Shown: positions 1 through 6,674, counted from the first letter of the stretch. The stretch: 7,682 nucleotides of DNA from Desulfobulbaceae bacterium UBA5611 (GCA_002424635.1 DIKT01000025.1:3337-11018); one strand, 5' to 3'. Notes: generated from the letters alone by a model not told the origin. Made by a program: numbers and translations.

Positions 1-609
1 GTGGTGGAGATGGTGCTGGTCGGTAAGGTCAACAAGGAGATTGTCGGCAATATCAATCATTGCGGCGGCAGGGCCGTTGGTCTGTCCGGTCGGGATGGCG
101 ATCTGGTCTGTGCCGAAAAGCTGCAGGTCAGTAAGAAAACGGATGCTGCGGCCCTGGTCAACGCCCCGCCTGAGCTTATCGACCTCGGCCGGGTAGGCCG
201 GGTGACCCGTATCAATGCCGAGATCCTCAGAAGCCTCGAACGCGATGATTTTATTCCGGTGATTGCCCCGGTGGGGGTAGGAGCGGATGGTCAGGCCTTT
301 AATATCAATGCCGATCTGGTGGCCGGGGCTATTGCCGCCGAATTAAAGGCAGCCAAGTTGATTCTGCTGACTGATGTCGCCGGGGTCAAGGATCGGCAGG
401 GCTCTCTGATTCATTCTCTGCTCAGCGCCGATATTGAGACCTTGATCGAAAACGAGACCATTGTCGGCGGTATGATCCCCAAGGTGCGCTGTTGCGGAGA
501 AGCCCTGGCGCAAGGGGTGACCAAGGCCCATATCATTGATGGCCGTGTCGAGCATGCTATTTTGCTGGAGATGTTTACCCATGAGGGTGTCGGGACGGAG
601 ATTGTATGA
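1..609 (+). CDS. argB: Acetylglutamate kinase (N-acetyl-L-glutamate 5-phosphotransferase), 5'-truncated by the window edge
   Basis: ArgB phosphorylates N-acetylglutamate with ATP, the second step of arginine synthesis, in the cytoplasm. The visible 202 codons are an amino-acid-kinase fold lacking roughly the first 90 residues of a usual ~290-300 residue enzyme, so the GTG at position 1 is an internal codon rather than a start. Visible landmarks, in window numbering, are the NINAD substrate/ATP-site motif (101-105), LLTDVAGV (122-129) and GGMIPKV (156-162), whose Lys161 matches the conserved kinase lysine. The C-terminus, EMFTHEGVGT, resembles the tail found in arginine-sensitive enzymes, which suggests feedback inhibition by arginine. 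That is an inference, because the N-terminal helix which also forms the arginine site lies outside the window. The stop codon overlaps the argD start as ATGA, so the two genes are probably co-transcribed and translationally coupled. Confidence 0.96.
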   Translation: MVEMVLVGKVNKEIVGNINHCGGRAVGLSGRDGDLVCAEKLQVSKKTDAAALVNAPPELIDLGRVGRVTRINAEILRSLERDDFIPVIAPVGVGADGQAFNINADLVAGAIAAELKAAKLILLTDVAGVKDRQGSLIHSLLSADIETLIENETIVGGMIPKVRCCGEALAQGVTKAHIIDGRVEHAILLEMFTHEGVGTEIV

Positions 610-1826
610 TGGGCAGTACTAACCAAGAATGGACGGCAAGGAGTGAGGCGGTGTTTATAGGAACCTATAGCCGGTACCCGGCGGTCATGGTCAAGGGGGC
701 CGGCTGTCATTTGTTTGATGCGGATGGCAACAAATATCTGGATTTCCTGGCAGGCATTGCCGTCTGCGGCCTTGGTCATTGCCATCCGGCAGTGACGGCG
801 GCCATTACCCATCAGGCGAGCCAACTGGTGCATGTCTCCAATCTCTATTATACCCAACCGCAGACTGAGCTTGCCGAGATGCTGACCGCGAATTGCTTTG
901 CCGAGCGGGTCTTCCTGGCCAACAGCGGGGCGGAGGCCAATGAGGCTGCCATTAAGCTGGCCCGGATCCGTGGGGGAGAAGGCCGCTATGAGATTATTAC
1001 CCTGGCCGGCTCCTTTCATGGCCGGACCCTGGCCACGGTTGCCGCCACGGGGCAGGCTAAGTTCCAACAGGGTTTTGAGCCCATGCCCGCGGGCTTTTGT
1101 CATGCCCCTTTTGGAGATCTGGCAGCTCTTGAGGCCTTGATCACCGCTCAGACCTGCGCCATCCTCTGTGAGCCTCTGCAGGGCGAAGGAGGGGTGCGGC
1201 CCCTGGATTATGACTATTTGCAGGGGCTGCGAGCTCTCTGTGACCAGCATGACCTGTTGCTGATCTTTGATGAGATCCAGACCGGGATGGGACGCACCGG
1301 TACCTTGTTTGCCTATGAACAGCTGGGAGTGGTGCCGGATATTATGACGCTGGCCAAGGCCTTGGGTAATGGTCTGCCCATTGGGGCCATGGTGACCACT
1401 AAAGAGATCGCGGCAGCCTTTACGCCGGGTAGTCATGGCAGCACCTTCGGTGGCAACCCATTGGCCTCGGCGGCGGCGGTGGCCACCATGCAGATAATGC
1501 TTGCAGACGGCTTTCTGGCTGCCGTGCAAGATAAAGGACAGTACCTCCATGACCAGTTACAAGGACTGGTGACCCGTTTTCCAGCACTGGCCACTGAAGC
1601 TCGGGGCCTTGGTTTAATCCAGGGTCTGGTGCTGAGCGACAGGGCGGTGGCCCAAGGCGGAGCGATGGTCGCCGCCATGTTTGATAAGGGCTGTCTGATC
1701 AATTTTGCCGGGAACGTGGCCTTACGTTTTCTGCCGCCATTGATTGTCAGCCGGCAGGAGATTGACCGGATGATTCAGCTCCTGGCTGAGGTTTTGACCG
1801 AGTTTTCCGCGAAGATTGATGGCTGA
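606..1826 (+). CDS. argD: Acetylornithine aminotransferase (class III PLP-dependent)
   Basis: ArgD transfers an amino group from glutamate to N-acetylglutamate semialdehyde, giving N2-acetylornithine. Family members often also act as succinyl-diaminopimelate aminotransferase in lysine synthesis. The 406 residues are full length. Seen in order: the N-terminal glycine-rich segment GLGHCHP (55-61), NSGAEANEAA (106-115, phosphate cup), SFHGRT (136-141), EPLQGEGG (189-196), FDEIQTG (221-227, with Asp222 for the pyridine nitrogen), TLAKALGNG (248-256, with Lys251 as the Schiff-base lysine) and the GSTFGGNPLA segment downstream. The gene starts with two tandem ATG codons (606 and 609). A GGAG at 597-600 lies 5 and 8 bases upstream of these, so either could be used. 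Class III relatives such as ornithine or GABA aminotransferase are possible from sequence alone, but the arg neighbours settle the assignment. Confidence 0.96.
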   Translation: MMGSTNQEWTARSEAVFIGTYSRYPAVMVKGAGCHLFDADGNKYLDFLAGIAVCGLGHCHPAVTAAITHQASQLVHVSNLYYTQPQTELAEMLTANCFAERVFLANSGAEANEAAIKLARIRGGEGRYEIITLAGSFHGRTLATVAATGQAKFQQGFEPMPAGFCHAPFGDLAALEALITAQTCAILCEPLQGEGGVRPLDYDYLQGLRALCDQHDLLLIFDEIQTGMGRTGTLFAYEQLGVVPDIMTLAKALGNGLPIGAMVTTKEIAAAFTPGSHGSTFGGNPLASAAAVATMQIMLADGFLAAVQDKGQYLHDQLQGLVTRFPALATEARGLGLIQGLVLSDRAVAQGGAMVAAMFDKGCLINFAGNVALRFLPPLIVSRQEIDRMIQLLAEVLTEFSAKIDG

Positions 1827-1848
1827 ATTTTCTGAGAGTGGGAAATTC
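1825..1848 (+). terminator. Weak AU-rich hairpin at the argD stop (possible attenuator)
   Basis: GAATTT at 1825-1830 pairs with AAATTC at 1843-1848. With T-G, C-G and T-G pairs inside, this gives a 9-bp stem and a 6-base loop that includes the last bases of the argD stop codon. A run of seven T lies further down (1865-1871), but 16 bases separate it from the stem, so this is not a canonical intrinsic terminator. It may be only an mRNA 3'-end structure or chance AT-rich pairing. Confidence 0.2.
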
Positions 1849-1869
1849 TTTGCAAATCATCTTATTTTT

Positions 1870-1898
1870 TTGTAGATATTGTCTTTTCCCCTGATAAA
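1870..1898 (+). promoter_or_regulatory. Weak candidate promoter in the argD-argF gap
   Basis: TTGTAG (1870-1875) and GATAAA (1893-1898) are spaced 17 bases apart. They match the sigma70 consensus at 3 of 6 and 4 of 6 positions. The surrounding 1849-1900 is clearly more AT-rich than the flanking genes, as promoter DNA often is. This is the only place between argB and argH long enough for a second promoter, but the match is poor. No convincing ArgR box (TGAATaattATTCA type) was seen near it. Confidence 0.2.
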
Positions 1899-1928
1899 TA
1901 AGCATTGGGCTTGGGGTCGAGCGAATTT

Positions 1929-1949
1929 GGCAGGAACTTGTTTCCTGCC
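1929..1949 (+). promoter_or_regulatory. Perfect 8-bp stem-loop 20 bases upstream of argF
   Basis: GGCAGGAA (1929-1936) and TTCCTGCC (1942-1949) are exact reverse complements around the 5-base loop CTTGT. The stem is stable and ends 20 bases before the argF ATG. It has no T-run behind it, so a terminator role is unlikely. It could shape the argF 5' leader, protect a processed mRNA end or be a protein site. argF itself has only a weak Shine-Dalgarno (GGA, 1962-1964), so a structure close by may affect its translation. The function is unknown. Confidence 0.45.
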
Positions 1950-1969
1950 TGGCACTGAAACGGATCTTC

Positions 1970-2884
1970 ATGTTAAGGCATCTGCGGTCATTACAGGATT
2001 TTACAAAGGATGAGCTGGGCGCTTTTATAAAGCGAGCCCTGGAGCTGAAAAAAGAACGGCAGGCTGGAGAGGCGCATAAGGGCCTGGCCGGCAAGACCAT
2101 TGGCATGATCTTTGAGAAACCATCCACCCGGACCAGGGTTTCCTTCGAGGCCGCTATGTATGGGCTGGGCGGCCAGGTGATATTTCTCTCCGGCAGGGAT
2201 ACCCAGCTGGCCCGTTCTGAACCCCTGAAAGATATGGCCCGGGTCATGGCCCGTTATGTCGATGGCATCGTGGTCCGGACTTTCGGCCAGGAAGTGGTGG
2301 ACGAACTGGCCCAATATTCAGCGGTGCCGGTTATCAATGCCTTGTCGGATTTGCATCATCCCTGCCAGATCCTCAGTGACGTGCTGACCGTGATTGAGAA
2401 TAAAGGCCCCATTGAGAAATTAAAGATTGCCTGGGTGGGAGATGGTAACAATGTCGCCAACTCCTGGATTCAGGCCGCTGAGATTATCGGTTTTGAACTG
2501 ATTCTGGCCTGCCCCGAGGGTTATGATCCTGATCCAGAGATCCTGCAGCAGGGGCGGCGCAATGGCCGCCAACCCATTGTCCTGGTCCGCAGTCCCGAGC
2601 AGGCCGTGGCTGAGGCCGATGTGATAAATGTTGATGTCTGGACCTCCATGGGCCAGGAGGGCGAGGAGGAAAGCCGTCTGCAGGCCTTCCGTGGCTATCA
2701 GATGAATGAGGCCCTGCTGGCCTGTGCCCCGGCCGAGGCTATTGTCCTCCATTGTCTGCCGGCTCATCGCGGTGAAGAGATCACAGCCGAGGTTCTGGAG
2801 TCAAAGCGGTGCGTGGCCTTTGACCAGGCCGAAAACAAGATGCATATGCATAAGGCTATTCTTGAAAAACTGATCGGAGGATGA
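1970..2884 (+). CDS. argF: Ornithine carbamoyltransferase
   Basis: This enzyme transfers the carbamoyl group of carbamoyl phosphate to ornithine, giving citrulline and phosphate; it is normally a cytoplasmic trimer. At 304 residues it has the usual family length. The carbamoyl-phosphate motif STRTR is at 52-56, HPCQ at 130-133 and the ornithine-loop SMG at 226-228. The catalytic HCLPAHRGEE is at 261-270, with Cys262 as the ornithine-binding cysteine. These ornithine-specific motifs exclude aspartate carbamoyltransferase, and the citrulline-forming role fits the argG and argH neighbours. ATG 1970 is the first plausible start in frame, and the N-terminus (MLRHLRSLQDFT) aligns with the family's usual start. 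The Shine-Dalgarno is weak (GGA 1962-1964). The gene follows a 143-base gap after argD, the largest break within the arg genes, and is tightly joined to argG. Confidence 0.97.
   Translation: MLRHLRSLQDFTKDELGAFIKRALELKKERQAGEAHKGLAGKTIGMIFEKPSTRTRVSFEAAMYGLGGQVIFLSGRDTQLARSEPLKDMARVMARYVDGIVVRTFGQEVVDELAQYSAVPVINALSDLHHPCQILSDVLTVIENKGPIEKLKIAWVGDGNNVANSWIQAAEIIGFELILACPEGYDPDPEILQQGRRNGRQPIVLVRSPEQAVAEADVINVDVWTSMGQEGEEESRLQAFRGYQMNEALLACAPAEAIVLHCLPAHRGEEITAEVLESKRCVAFDQAENKMHMHKAILEKLIGG
2876..2880 (+). promoter_or_regulatory. argG ribosome binding site inside the end of argF
   Basis: GGAGG occupies the last full codons of argF. It touches the first candidate argG ATG (2881, zero spacing) but lies 6 bases from the second in-frame ATG (2887), which is the normal spacing. 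It therefore favours 2887 as the argG start. Confidence 0.65.
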
Positions 2885-2886
2885 AG

Positions 2887-4086
2887 ATGACGGATGTCAA
2901 AAAGATCGTGCTGGCTTACTCCGGCGGCCTTGATACCTCGGTAATATTGAAATGGCTGGCTGAGGAGTACCACTGTCCCATCGTGGCCTATGCTGCTGAT
3001 GTCGGTCAGGAAGAGGACTGGGAGGCGGTACGGGCCAAAGGGCTGAGCACCGGCGCCGAAAAGGTCATTATCTCCGATCTGAAGAAAGAATTTGTCGAAG
3101 ATTATATCTTCCCGGCCTTTCGCTCCAATGCCATCTATGAAGGTTCCTATCTGCTGGGTACCTCGCTGGCGCGGCCCATTATTGCCAAAGAACAGGTCCG
3201 TATTGCCCATGCCGAGGGGGCGGATGCAGTCAGCCACGGCGCGACCGGTAAAGGCAATGATCAGGTCCGCTTTGAGCTGGCCTATCTGGGCATTGATCCC
3301 CGCCTGACCATTATTGCCCCCTGGCGGATCTGGAATCTTAATTCCCGGAAAAAACTGGTGCAGTATGCCCAGGAACATGCCATTCCGGTGCCGGTGACCA
3401 AGGAAAAACCATATAGTTCGGATGAGAATCTGCTGCATATCAGTTTTGAGGGCGGTATCCTCGAAGATCCATGGAATGAGCCGGATGAGGCCATGTTCAA
3501 ACTGACGGTCTCGCCGGAAAAGGCGCCGGATGTCCCCACCTATCTGGAGATTGAGTTTGCTAATGGCGACCCGGTAGCCCTTAACGGGGTGGCCATGGCA
3601 CCGCTCCCCCTGTTTATGCAGCTCAATGCCCTGGGTGGCGCCAATGCTATCGGCCGTCTCGATCTGGTCGAAAACCGTTTTGTCGGTATGAAGTCGCATG
3701 GTGTGTATGAGACTCCCGGCGGCACCATCCTACGGGCGGCCCATCGTGATCTGGAGACCATCACCATGGACCGGGAGGTAATGCGGATCAGAGACTCGCT
3801 GGTGGCGCGTTATGCTGAGCTCATTTATAACGGTTTCTGGTTCTCACCCGAGCGGGAGCTGCTGCAGACCACGATGGATGCCACCCAGAAAACCGTCAAC
3901 GGCACCGTCCGGCTCAAATTATACAAAGGTAACTGCATCCCAGTGGGCCGCAAGTCTGATCAGTCGTTGTACCAGGAAAGTTTTGCCACCTTTGAAGAAG
4001 ATCAGGTCTACGATCAGGCTGATGCCGGCGGCTTTATTCGCCTCAATGGCCTGCGTCTGCGTATTCAGGCCATGCAGAAAAAATAG
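2887..4086 (+). CDS. argG: Argininosuccinate synthase
   Basis: ArgG joins citrulline and aspartate using ATP, which is cleaved to AMP and pyrophosphate, giving argininosuccinate in the cytoplasm. From the chosen start it has 399 residues, typical for the ~400-residue bacterial type. The N-terminal ATP-pyrophosphatase P-loop SGGLDTS is at 12-18. Citrulline/aspartate-site segments follow: EGSYLLGTSLARP (85-97), HGATGKGNDQVRFE (117-130) and SSDENLLHISFEGG (177-190). The C-terminal multimerisation tail ends ADAGGFIRLNGLRLRI and a few more residues. An in-frame ATG at 2881 would add two residues and overlap the argF stop as ATGA, but it directly abuts the GGAGG and is less likely. Either way argF and argG are coupled. 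argH follows after 16 bases. Confidence 0.97.
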   Translation: MTDVKKIVLAYSGGLDTSVILKWLAEEYHCPIVAYAADVGQEEDWEAVRAKGLSTGAEKVIISDLKKEFVEDYIFPAFRSNAIYEGSYLLGTSLARPIIAKEQVRIAHAEGADAVSHGATGKGNDQVRFELAYLGIDPRLTIIAPWRIWNLNSRKKLVQYAQEHAIPVPVTKEKPYSSDENLLHISFEGGILEDPWNEPDEAMFKLTVSPEKAPDVPTYLEIEFANGDPVALNGVAMAPLPLFMQLNALGGANAIGRLDLVENRFVGMKSHGVYETPGGTILRAAHRDLETITMDREVMRIRDSLVARYAELIYNGFWFSPERELLQTTMDATQKTVNGTVRLKLYKGNCIPVGRKSDQSLYQESFATFEEDQVYDQADAGGFIRLNGLRLRIQAMQKK

Positions 4087-4102
4087 AGATGAACAATAAC
4101 GG

Positions 4103-5506
4103 ATGAAGAAGAAAGAAAGCGAGTCACAGAAGTTGTGGGGAGGACGTTTCGTCGGGGCGACAGCCGCCTCGGTTGAGGCCTTTACCGCCTCCATCCATTA
4201 TGATTCCCGCCTCTATAAATACGATATTGCCGGCAGCAGAGCCCATGCGACCATGTTGGCCGCAAATGGCCTGCTATCGAGTGAAGAGCTTACGGCCATC
4301 ATCTCCGGGCTTACCGCTATCGAGACTGAGATTGAAGCCGGGACCTTTGAATTCAGGCAGGACCTGGAAGATATTCATATGAATATCGAAAAAGCTTTGG
4401 TCGATCGTATTGGGGCGGCCGGCGCCAGGCTGCATAGCGCCCGGAGCCGTAATGATCAGGTCGCCCTCGATCTGCGCCTCTATCTGCGCGATGAGTGTGA
4501 TCGCCTCATGGAGTTGCTGGATGCCACCCGTCGGGCCTTTGTGGTGCTGGCCCGCAAGTATCTAGGTCAGGTGATGCCCGGCTATACCCATCTGCAGCGG
4601 GCCCAGCCCGTACTGATTTCCCATCATATGCTGGCCTATTATGAGATGTTTGGCCGCGATAGGGACCGGCTGGTTGATTGCCGGCAGCGGATCAATATCA
4701 TGCCCCTGGGAGCCGCGGCCCTGGCTGGCACCGGCCTGCCCATCGATCGGCAGCAGGTCGCCGATCTCCTCGGTTTTGCCGCCATTACGGCCAACTCCAT
4801 GGACACCACTGGCGATCGGGATTTTGCCATTGAGTTTGTCAGCTGCTGCACCCTGATTCAGCTCCATCTCTCCCGCCTCTCTGAGGAGCTGGTGCTCTGG
4901 TCCAGTCAGGAATTTTCTTTTGTTGATATTGCTGATCGTTTCTGCACCGGCTCCTCCATCATGCCGCAGAAAAAAAATCCTGATATTCCTGAGCTTATTC
5001 GGGGTAAGACCGGCCGGGTGGTTGGCAGCCTCATGGCCCTGTGCACCTTGGTAAAGGGCCTGCCACTCACCTATAACCGCGATCTGCAGGAAGACAAGGA
5101 ACCGGTCTTTGATGCAGTGGATACAGTGTCCGCGTCCTTGGCCATCACCGCTGAGCTGCTGGCTAATCTGGTTTTTAATACCGGTCGCATGGAAGCGGCA
5201 ACCAGGACTGGTTTCATGACGGCTACTGATCTGGCGGATTATCTGGTCCTGAAGAATATTCCCTTTCGGGAGGCCCATGGTATTGTCGGTCGAGTCGTCG
5301 CTTTTTGTATTGGTAAAGGCTGTGAACTCACCGATCTGTCGGTGGAGGAAATGAACCAGTTTTCACCGGTGATCGGCAAAGATGTGTTCGAAGTGTTGAG
5401 CGTGCAGGGTTCTGTTAACAGCCGTATTTCAGCCGGCGGGACAGGTCTCCAGCGGGTGGAAGAGGCTCTGGGTCTTGCTGAATATAATATAGGGATAAAA
5501 TTATGA
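4103..5506 (+). CDS. argH: Argininosuccinate lyase
   Basis: ArgH splits argininosuccinate into arginine and fumarate, the last step of the pathway. It belongs to the fumarase/aspartase superfamily and normally works as a homotetramer whose active sites are built from three subunits. The 467 residues are family-typical. KLWGGRF (10-16) marks the N-terminus, HSARSRNDQ is at 111-119 and YTHLQRAQP at 161-169 with the conserved His163. The superfamily signature GSSIMPQKKNPD (283-294) is the mobile loop carrying the catalytic serine. Its ribosome site is poor: only GAG at 4086-4088, too far from the ATG, so coupling to argG translation is likely. The last codons overlap the next gene as ATGA. The C-terminus, including QGSVNSRISAGGT, is intact. 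Confidence 0.97.
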   Translation: MKKKESESQKLWGGRFVGATAASVEAFTASIHYDSRLYKYDIAGSRAHATMLAANGLLSSEELTAIISGLTAIETEIEAGTFEFRQDLEDIHMNIEKALVDRIGAAGARLHSARSRNDQVALDLRLYLRDECDRLMELLDATRRAFVVLARKYLGQVMPGYTHLQRAQPVLISHHMLAYYEMFGRDRDRLVDCRQRINIMPLGAAALAGTGLPIDRQQVADLLGFAAITANSMDTTGDRDFAIEFVSCCTLIQLHLSRLSEELVLWSSQEFSFVDIADRFCTGSSIMPQKKNPDIPELIRGKTGRVVGSLMALCTLVKGLPLTYNRDLQEDKEPVFDAVDTVSASLAITAELLANLVFNTGRMEAATRTGFMTATDLADYLVLKNIPFREAHGIVGRVVAFCIGKGCELTDLSVEEMNQFSPVIGKDVFEVLSVQGSVNSRISAGGTGLQRVEEALGLAEYNIGIKL

Positions 5507-6558
5507 AAATTGCTTTTGGAACATGTTATGCCGGGGCCTTATTGCTGGCCGGGGTCTTGTTTGTAGGCGGCTGCGGCTATAAAACATTACCGGTGCCGCC
5601 TGAATCCATTGTCCCGAAATCCATTGAAGATCTGCGTTATTCCGTCGATGAAAAGGGTGTGACTCTGAGCTGGTCTTATCCACTGGAGACTATCAAGGGC
5701 ACTGATCTGACCGATATTGCTTCTTTTGAAATCTATCGGGCGGTGGTCTCTCTGGACAGTTATTGCCCTACCTGCCCCATTCCCTTCGGAGAGCCTATTA
5801 TAGTGCCCGGTGGTATCATTGGCGGCGATGGCCGGCGGAAAGGCACCTATGAAAGTGCGCTGCTGCGGTCAGGCGAGAAGTATTTTTTTAAAGTCCGTTC
5901 CCGGACCAGCTGGTGGGCGGCCAGTGCTGATTCCAATATTGTGACTTTTGTCTGGCATATGCCGGCCAAGGCCCCGGAAGGGTTAACTGCTACCGGGGGC
6001 GACCGCATGGTGCGTCTGCAGTGGCAGCCGGCGACCCAGTTAATGGATGGCCAGCGCCTTGATCTGCCGGTTTACTATCAGGTCTTGCGCAGTACTGACG
6101 GCCAGACTTTTGACGTGCTGGGCGCAGCCGGCAAGGAGACCGGTTATGCCGATACGACTGTCCAGAATGGGCAGACCTATCATTATAAGGTTCAATCCGT
6201 CCTGCAGATTGCCGATCATTCCGTCGCCGGTGGTTTGAGCGTAGCGGCCACGGCAATCCCCGTGGATCTGACGCCACCGGAACCACCAGCCGGAGTGACG
6301 GTAGTGGCTACCGGTCAAGGGTTTAAAATCTTTTGGGAAAACTCGACCGCCAGCGATCTTCAAGGTTATTATGTCTATCGCCGTGCTGCCGATCAGAAGA
6401 AAAAAGAGCGCATTGCCGAGGTACCGGCCATATATGTAATTTATGAAGACAATGATGTGACAGTCGATGGCTCATATTATTATTCCATATCTGCTTATGA
6501 TAATATGACACCGGCCAATGAAAGCAAGCATTCAGCTGAGGCAACCGTTCGCCACTGA
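5503..6558 (+). CDS. Predicted outer-membrane lipoprotein with three fibronectin type III-like segments
   Basis: The function is unknown. The 351-residue protein opens with a lipoprotein signal peptide: Lys2, a hydrophobic stretch (about 9-21) and the lipobox VGGC at 21-24. Cys24 should be lipidated, and Gly25 rather than Asp at +2 suggests outer-membrane sorting. Three beta-rich segments resemble fibronectin III domains. They run about 38-151 (VTLSWSYP ... YFFKVRS), 154-253 (VRLQWQPA ... YHYKVQS) and 257-351 (FKIFWENS ... YYYSISAYD), each with the early Trp and late Tyr-rich strand of the fold. The first has an insertion containing Cys88-Pro-Thr-Cys91. The gene overlaps argH by ATGA and has AGGGA (5491-5495) seven bases upstream, so it is expressed with the arg genes. 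Tandem stops, TGA then TAA, end it. I recall a similar lipoprotein between argH and lysA in Geobacter-like genomes. Arginine-related function is not implied by the sequence. Confidence 0.85.
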   Translation: MKIAFGTCYAGALLLAGVLFVGGCGYKTLPVPPESIVPKSIEDLRYSVDEKGVTLSWSYPLETIKGTDLTDIASFEIYRAVVSLDSYCPTCPIPFGEPIIVPGGIIGGDGRRKGTYESALLRSGEKYFFKVRSRTSWWAASADSNIVTFVWHMPAKAPEGLTATGGDRMVRLQWQPATQLMDGQRLDLPVYYQVLRSTDGQTFDVLGAAGKETGYADTTVQNGQTYHYKVQSVLQIADHSVAGGLSVAATAIPVDLTPPEPPAGVTVVATGQGFKIFWENSTASDLQGYYVYRRAADQKKKERIAEVPAIYVIYEDNDVTVDGSYYYSISAYDNMTPANESKHSAEATVRH

Positions 6559-6580
6559 TAATGACTTGGCTGATTAACGC

Positions 6581-6651
6581 CATTACGTGATAATGCTTAC
6601 ATGCCATTGATGGCATAAGGAACGAGCGAGCTCCTTATGCCGTTTTGGCAT
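6581..6651 (+). other. Cluster of small overlapping inverted repeats between the lipoprotein gene and lysA
   Basis: Four short hairpins can form. CATTA/TAATG lies at 6581-6585 and 6591-6595, and ATGCCA/TGGCAT at 6601-6606 and 6611-6616. The long hairpin is at 6612-6641, and ATGCC/GGCAT is at 6637-6641 and 6647-6651. The second and third share the bases 6612-6616, and the third and fourth share 6637-6641, so neighbouring hairpins exclude each other. TAATGC (6591-6596) can also pair with GCATTA (6648-6653) around the whole block. TGATAATG occurs twice directly (6556-6563 and 6588-6595). No lysine-riboswitch or T-box features were recognised. Confidence 0.5.
6612..6646 (+). terminator. Probable intrinsic terminator of the arg-lipoprotein transcript
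   Basis: GGCATAAGGA (6612-6621) and TCCTTATGCC (6632-6641) form a perfect 10-bp stem with a 10-base loop, 53 bases after the lipoprotein stop. The tail GTTTT is short and followed by GG, so termination may be partial. On the minus strand no T-run follows, so it would serve only + strand transcripts. It sits just before the lysA promoter candidate, a sensible place for an operon end. Confidence 0.45.
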
Positions 6652-6674
6652 TATGGTGAGCAGTTCTTTATAAG
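6645..6674 (+). promoter_or_regulatory. Candidate sigma70-type promoter of lysA
   Basis: The -35 element TTGGCA (6645-6650) matches TTGACA at 5 of 6 bases. The -10 element TATAAG (6669-6674) matches TATAAT at 5 of 6, with an 18-base spacer. Transcription would start near 6681, leaving about a 30-base leader before lysA. This is by far the best promoter match in the window, and it suggests that lysA starts its own transcription unit. The -35 overlaps the arm of a small hairpin (6647-6651). Confidence 0.55.

Noticed and set aside
1..3. GTG at position 1 as the true argB start
   Set aside because: The frame continues to the window edge and about 90 expected N-terminal residues are missing, so it is an internal codon.
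411..1550. 379-codon open frame on the minus strand across argB and argD
   Set aside because: It lies opposite two well-conserved enzymes. Its translation is rich in Gly, Gln, His and Arg with no recognisable fold or motif, and no ribosome site was noted. Such long antisense frames arise from codon bias.
1892..1905. TGATAAATAAGCAT as an ArgR box
   Set aside because: It lacks the symmetrical TGAAT...ATTCA halves, no second box sits beside it, and the match is no better than expected in AT-rich DNA.
2764..3699. 311-codon open frame on the minus strand across the end of argF and most of argG
   Set aside because: It is antisense to conserved catalytic motifs, no protein family is recognised, and its composition is that of a shadow frame.
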